From: Opitutia bacterium
GTDB taxonomy: Bacteria > Verrucomicrobiota > Verrucomicrobiia > Opitutales > Opitutaceae
Direction: 5' to 3'
Assembly: GCA_003157575.1 (NCBI GenBank)
Contig: PMKA01000084.1
Span: 1-16,303 of the forward strand
DNA: 16,303 nucleotides
The notes under the pieces were generated by a model, which saw only the letters and a list, made by a program, of their open reading frames with translations, was not told the origin of the DNA and did no database searches. Positions 13,770-16,303 of this stretch are shown here, one piece after another (the stretch's first letter is position 1; every line of letters starts with the position of its first letter). The translations under genes and the position numbers were made by a program.

Positions 13770-15038
13770 ATGCAGAATGCCTTCTACACCGCGTTCGACG
13801 AGGAAACGCTGGGCGGACCCCGGAAGACCGATTACCGCAGCGCATTCCAGATCGACCGCGACCGCGTCATCCATTCGCACGCCTTCCGCAAGCTGCAGTC
13901 GAAGACGCAGGTGTTCCTGTCCGGCGAATACGATTTTTACCGCACCCGCCTGACCCACTCGATGGAAGTCGCCCAGATCGGGCGCTCGATCTGCCGGTAC
14001 CTTGAGAGCCGAGGCGATCCGATGGAGGACGGCTTTCACATCGATTCCGACCTTGTCGAGTGCGCCTGTCTTGCGCACGACCTCGGGCATCCGCCGTTCG
14101 GGCACTCGGGCGAACGCACGCTCCAGGAGCTGATGAAGCCCCACGGCGGTTTCGAGGGCAACGCGCAGACGCTGCACCTCGTGACGGAGACCCTCTACCA
14201 GAACGAGAGCGGCGTGCGCGGAATGCAGCCGACGCGGGCGTCGATGGACGGCGTGCTCAAATACAAGAAGCTCCGCGCCGAGTTCCCCGAACCGCCGTCG
14301 CAGCATTTTCTATACGATCCGCAGCGCACGTACCGCGACTTCGTGTTTGACGGCGCGGAGATTCCCCTGGCGATGCACGGAGGCCTCGCGCTCAACGCAT
14401 TCAAGAGCGTGGAATGCCAGATCATGGACTGGGCTGACGATGCGGCATATTCGCTCAACGACATTGTCGACGGAGTGAAGGCCGGGTTCCTCACAATCGA
14501 GCGCATCGAGCGGTGGGCGGACGCGCAGGCCGTCGATTCCCGGCAGCAGCAGTGGCTGGACACGTTGTTCGACGCCATCCGCGCCGACCGGCTCGAGAGC
14601 GCATTCTCGACGAAGATCGGCCGCTTCATCCAGGCATGCCGGCTGCGCGAGCGCGACAATTTCATGGCGCCGAAGACCAACCGATACCGGTTTGAGCTGG
14701 TCGTCGAGCCGGATTCCGGACACGAGGCGCTCTTTTTCAAGAAGCTCGCCAACGACATCATCTTCGAGAGTCCGCAGCTTCAGCAGGTGGAGCACAAGGC
14801 CCGGCTGGTGCTCTCCAGCCTCTGGGATTCGTGCTGGCGCAACTATGTGGACAAGGGGCCGAGGGTGATCCACATCCTGCCGCCTAACATCGGGGCATTG
14901 ATCGCCTCGGAGGAGACCGTGGCCGGCAAGGCCCGCCGCATCTGCGACTGGCTGGCCGGGCTGACCGACGGCATGATCGTGCGGACCTACCGGCGGCTCT
15001 TCGACCCGGAGTTTGGCTCGATCCGCGACCTGAGCTGA
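13770..15038 (+). CDS. dgt: dNTP triphosphohydrolase (dGTPase-like), HD superfamily
   Basis: Such enzymes hydrolyse dGTP, or several dNTPs, to the deoxynucleoside and triphosphate, which controls the dNTP pool. The 422-aa protein has the start typical of the family (DYRSAFQIDRDRVIHSHAFR, 21-40, then KLQSKTQVF). The HD metal site is made by His63 in RLTHSMEV, His103-Asp104 in LAHDLGHPPFGHSGE and Asp223 in WADDAAYS. GGFEGNAQTL (126-135) is the other conserved block. The length and absence of the longer E. coli Dgt insertions suggest the dGTPase-like subgroup, so substrate range is not certain. The start is nine bases after the membrane-protein stop and lacks a Shine-Dalgarno, consistent with translational coupling. 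It converges on the TPR gene after 62 bases. Confidence 0.93.
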   Translation: MQNAFYTAFDEETLGGPRKTDYRSAFQIDRDRVIHSHAFRKLQSKTQVFLSGEYDFYRTRLTHSMEVAQIGRSICRYLESRGDPMEDGFHIDSDLVECACLAHDLGHPPFGHSGERTLQELMKPHGGFEGNAQTLHLVTETLYQNESGVRGMQPTRASMDGVLKYKKLRAEFPEPPSQHFLYDPQRTYRDFVFDGAEIPLAMHGGLALNAFKSVECQIMDWADDAAYSLNDIVDGVKAGFLTIERIERWADAQAVDSRQQQWLDTLFDAIRADRLESAFSTKIGRFIQACRLRERDNFMAPKTNRYRFELVVEPDSGHEALFFKKLANDIIFESPQLQQVEHKARLVLSSLWDSCWRNYVDKGPRVIHILPPNIGALIASEETVAGKARRICDWLAGLTDGMIVRTYRRLFDPEFGSIRDLS

Positions 15039-15049
15039 GACCGACCGAA

Positions 15050-15087
15050 CCGCCGAGGGTTTTGGAAGGCGCCAACAGCTCGGGCGG
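15050..15087. other. Inverted repeat in the dgt/TPR convergent gap
   Basis: CCGCCGAG (15050-15057) pairs with CTCGG-G-CGG (15079-15087, one bulged G), and inside it TTGG (15061-15064) pairs with CCAA (15072-15075). No T-run follows on either strand, so it is not a clear intrinsic terminator, but its position between two converging genes suggests a role in ending transcription. Confidence 0.45.
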
Positions 15088-15100
15088 ATTGAACGACGTC

Positions 15101-16303
15101 TCAGGAGGATTCAATGACAGGACCGAGCATGGCCGTGGCCTGTTCTGGAGTAATCTCCGCCTCGGCCAGCATCGCAGACAGCCGGGAGCGGATCTCTTCG
15201 GGAGAAACGCCCATTTCCTGCCAGAGGCTGCGGCAGTTGTTAAGCGCGACATCGAGATGCGGGTGCGGATGTGCGGTGGCGTGCGTGAATTTAAGGAAGA
15301 TGCTGACGCTTCGTCGCATCAACGGCTCGGCCTCGATGATACGGTTGCTGGCTCGTAGCAATTGGGCAAGGTTGTTGAGATGCGTAGCGACGGTGGGATG
15401 ATCCGGAGCGAAGCAGGCTTCATCGATCGCAAGGGCGCGCCGTATGAGCGGCTCTGCTTCCGCAAAGCGATTAGTGGCCCTAAGCAATTGCGCGAGGTTG
15501 TCGAGGCATGTTGCAATGGTCGGATGAACTGGACCGAAACAGGCTTCGTTGATGGCGAGGGCGCGCCGCATGAGCGGTTCGGCCTCGTTTTGTCGATTGG
15601 TTTCGGCCAGCAGTTGCGCCAGATTGTTCAGATGGACGCCGACATCAGGATGATCTGGTTCGAGGTTGGCCTTATCGATGGAAAGAGCTCGGCGCAATAG
15701 CAGTTCTGCCTCGTCCTTCCGATCAGTCTCACGTAGTAGAAGAGCGAGGTTATTGAGGTCAATGGCGACGGAGGTATGTCCCGGACCGAGGATTGCCTCA
15801 TCGATGGAGAGCGCGCGCCGTATGAGAGGCTCGGCTTCGGGCCGTCGGTTGGTAGCTTGCAGCAGGTTCGCGAGATTTATGAGGTAGGCGGCAACCGTAC
15901 GATGTTCTGGACCGAAGCTAGCTTCTCCGGCGGCCAAGGCATGGCGCAAAAGTGGTTCGGCCTCGGTCAGACGGTTGGTATCCTTCAGTAAGAGCGCGAG
16001 GCTGTTGAGTGTGACCGAAAGGAAATTGCCATTTTCCAGTTGTTCCGCCTCGGCCAGAGCCGCGCGCAATTGGATCTCGGCTCCTTTCCATTGGGCTAGT
16101 TCGCGATGCAGGTTGCCGATCTGGAGGCGAAGCAGGAGCCGTTCAGGGCCGGCGGGAACTTCGCTCAGGTTGTCTTCCAGAAAAGCCAGTTTGCAGCGGG
16201 AGTAACTGCGGAAGTTCAGACCTTCGCCCCATTCCTTCAGGCGTCGGATGAAACCCTCCAGATTTCCGTCACGGTGCTCATCCCAGGCGGTAATGAGATC
16301 CTG
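15101..16303 (-). CDS. Kinesin-light-chain-type tetratricopeptide repeat protein, C-terminal part (cut by window edge)
   Basis: The frame is open from the right edge to a TGA at 15103-15101, giving 400 visible residues; the true start is outside. A TTG at 16069 is not the start, because 78 further residues upstream are in frame and continue a TPR-like helix pair (about 54-95, with LLLRLQIGNLHRELAQWKGA). Residues 99-350 are six exact-length 42-aa repeats of the form LNNLAQLL-x-x-TNR-x-x-EAEPL-RRAL-x-I-x-E-x-x-x-x-PxHPxVAT, typical of the TPR_10/TPR_12 class. The C-terminal 50 residues are a charged helical cap. These repeats bind proteins or serve as the sensor arm of bacterial STAND/NLR-like ATPases; whether an NB-ARC or other domain lies upstream cannot be seen. 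Base composition looks less GC-rich than the neighbours by eye. Confidence 0.85.
   Translation of the reverse strand, partial: QDLITAWDEHRDGNLEGFIRRLKEWGEGLNFRSYSRCKLAFLEDNLSEVPAGPERLLLRLQIGNLHRELAQWKGAEIQLRAALAEAEQLENGNFLSVTLNSLALLLKDTNRLTEAEPLLRHALAAGEASFGPEHRTVAAYLINLANLLQATNRRPEAEPLIRRALSIDEAILGPGHTSVAIDLNNLALLLRETDRKDEAELLLRRALSIDKANLEPDHPDVGVHLNNLAQLLAETNRQNEAEPLMRRALAINEACFGPVHPTIATCLDNLAQLLRATNRFAEAEPLIRRALAIDEACFAPDHPTVATHLNNLAQLLRASNRIIEAEPLMRRSVSIFLKFTHATAHPHPHLDVALNNCRSLWQEMGVSPEEIRSRLSAMLAEAEITPEQATAMLGPVIESS
15254..16009 (-). repeat. Six tandem 126-bp repeats encoding 42-aa TPR units
   Basis: Units begin at Leu codons spaced exactly 42 codons apart (16009, 15883, 15757, 15631, 15505 and 15379 reading leftward). 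No indels separate them. Copies differ at many positions, so they are old or diversified rather than freshly duplicated. The fourth and fifth units look closest at both protein and DNA level. Confidence 0.85.

Noticed and set aside
15254..16009. 126-bp tandem repeats as a non-coding satellite
   Set aside because: All units stay in one open frame with exact 42-codon period and clear TPR consensus, so they are protein repeats.

Overview
The window is high-GC bacterial chromosome made almost entirely of compact housekeeping genes. Gene content, high GC, scarce Shine-Dalgarno sequences and the family variants seen (a HisRS with an LRPEMTPT motif, a MidA-like protein beside nadC-birA, a ClpX/HslU-like ATPase upstream of menG, a kinase and rpoN) suggest Verrucomicrobiota, probably Opitutaceae. 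That placement is inference from memory of such genomes, not a search. I saw no rRNA, tRNA, CRISPR array, insertion sequence or prophage.

Layout. Positions 1-2646, minus strand: a MidA-like methyltransferase, nadC (quinolinate phosphoribosyltransferase) and the start of birA, which runs off the left edge. nadC and birA overlap by GTGA. A 332-base divergent spacer (2647-2978) holds several hairpin repeats. On the plus strand follow a membrane-anchored S41 processing protease and tsaD (tRNA t6A synthesis), overlapping by ATGA. A 271-base convergent spacer with further repeats separates tsaD from the next block.

Positions 5577-10537, minus strand, read in transcription order: a ClpX/HslU-like AAA+ ATPase, ubiE/menG, a soluble Ser/Thr kinase and rpoN (sigma-54). 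They are co-directional with gaps of 104, 80 and 28 bases, so they may be one operon, although a hairpin repeat sits in the first gap. From 10631 the plus strand carries an HU/IHF-family protein and hisS, 8 bases apart and joined by a hairpin, then an intrinsic terminator at 12407-12436. cdd follows on the minus strand. A polytopic membrane protein and dgt (dNTP triphosphohydrolase) are on the plus strand. The window ends with the 3' part of a kinesin-light-chain-type TPR protein on the minus strand, the only gene that looks accessory.

The most unusual signals are: (1) scattered intergenic hairpins footed by GTAG, the layout of REP elements mobilised by RAYT transposases, with two copies sharing 24 identical bases; (2) the AAA+ ATPase, which mixes ClpX and HslU features, lacks the ClpX zinc domain and ends in what looks like a degenerate second copy of its own small domain; (3) a 7-bp hairpin whose loop holds the HU-like gene's stop codon and whose stem reaches the first base of the hisS start codon; and (4) a MidA-like protein whose glycine-rich SAM motif is eroded.
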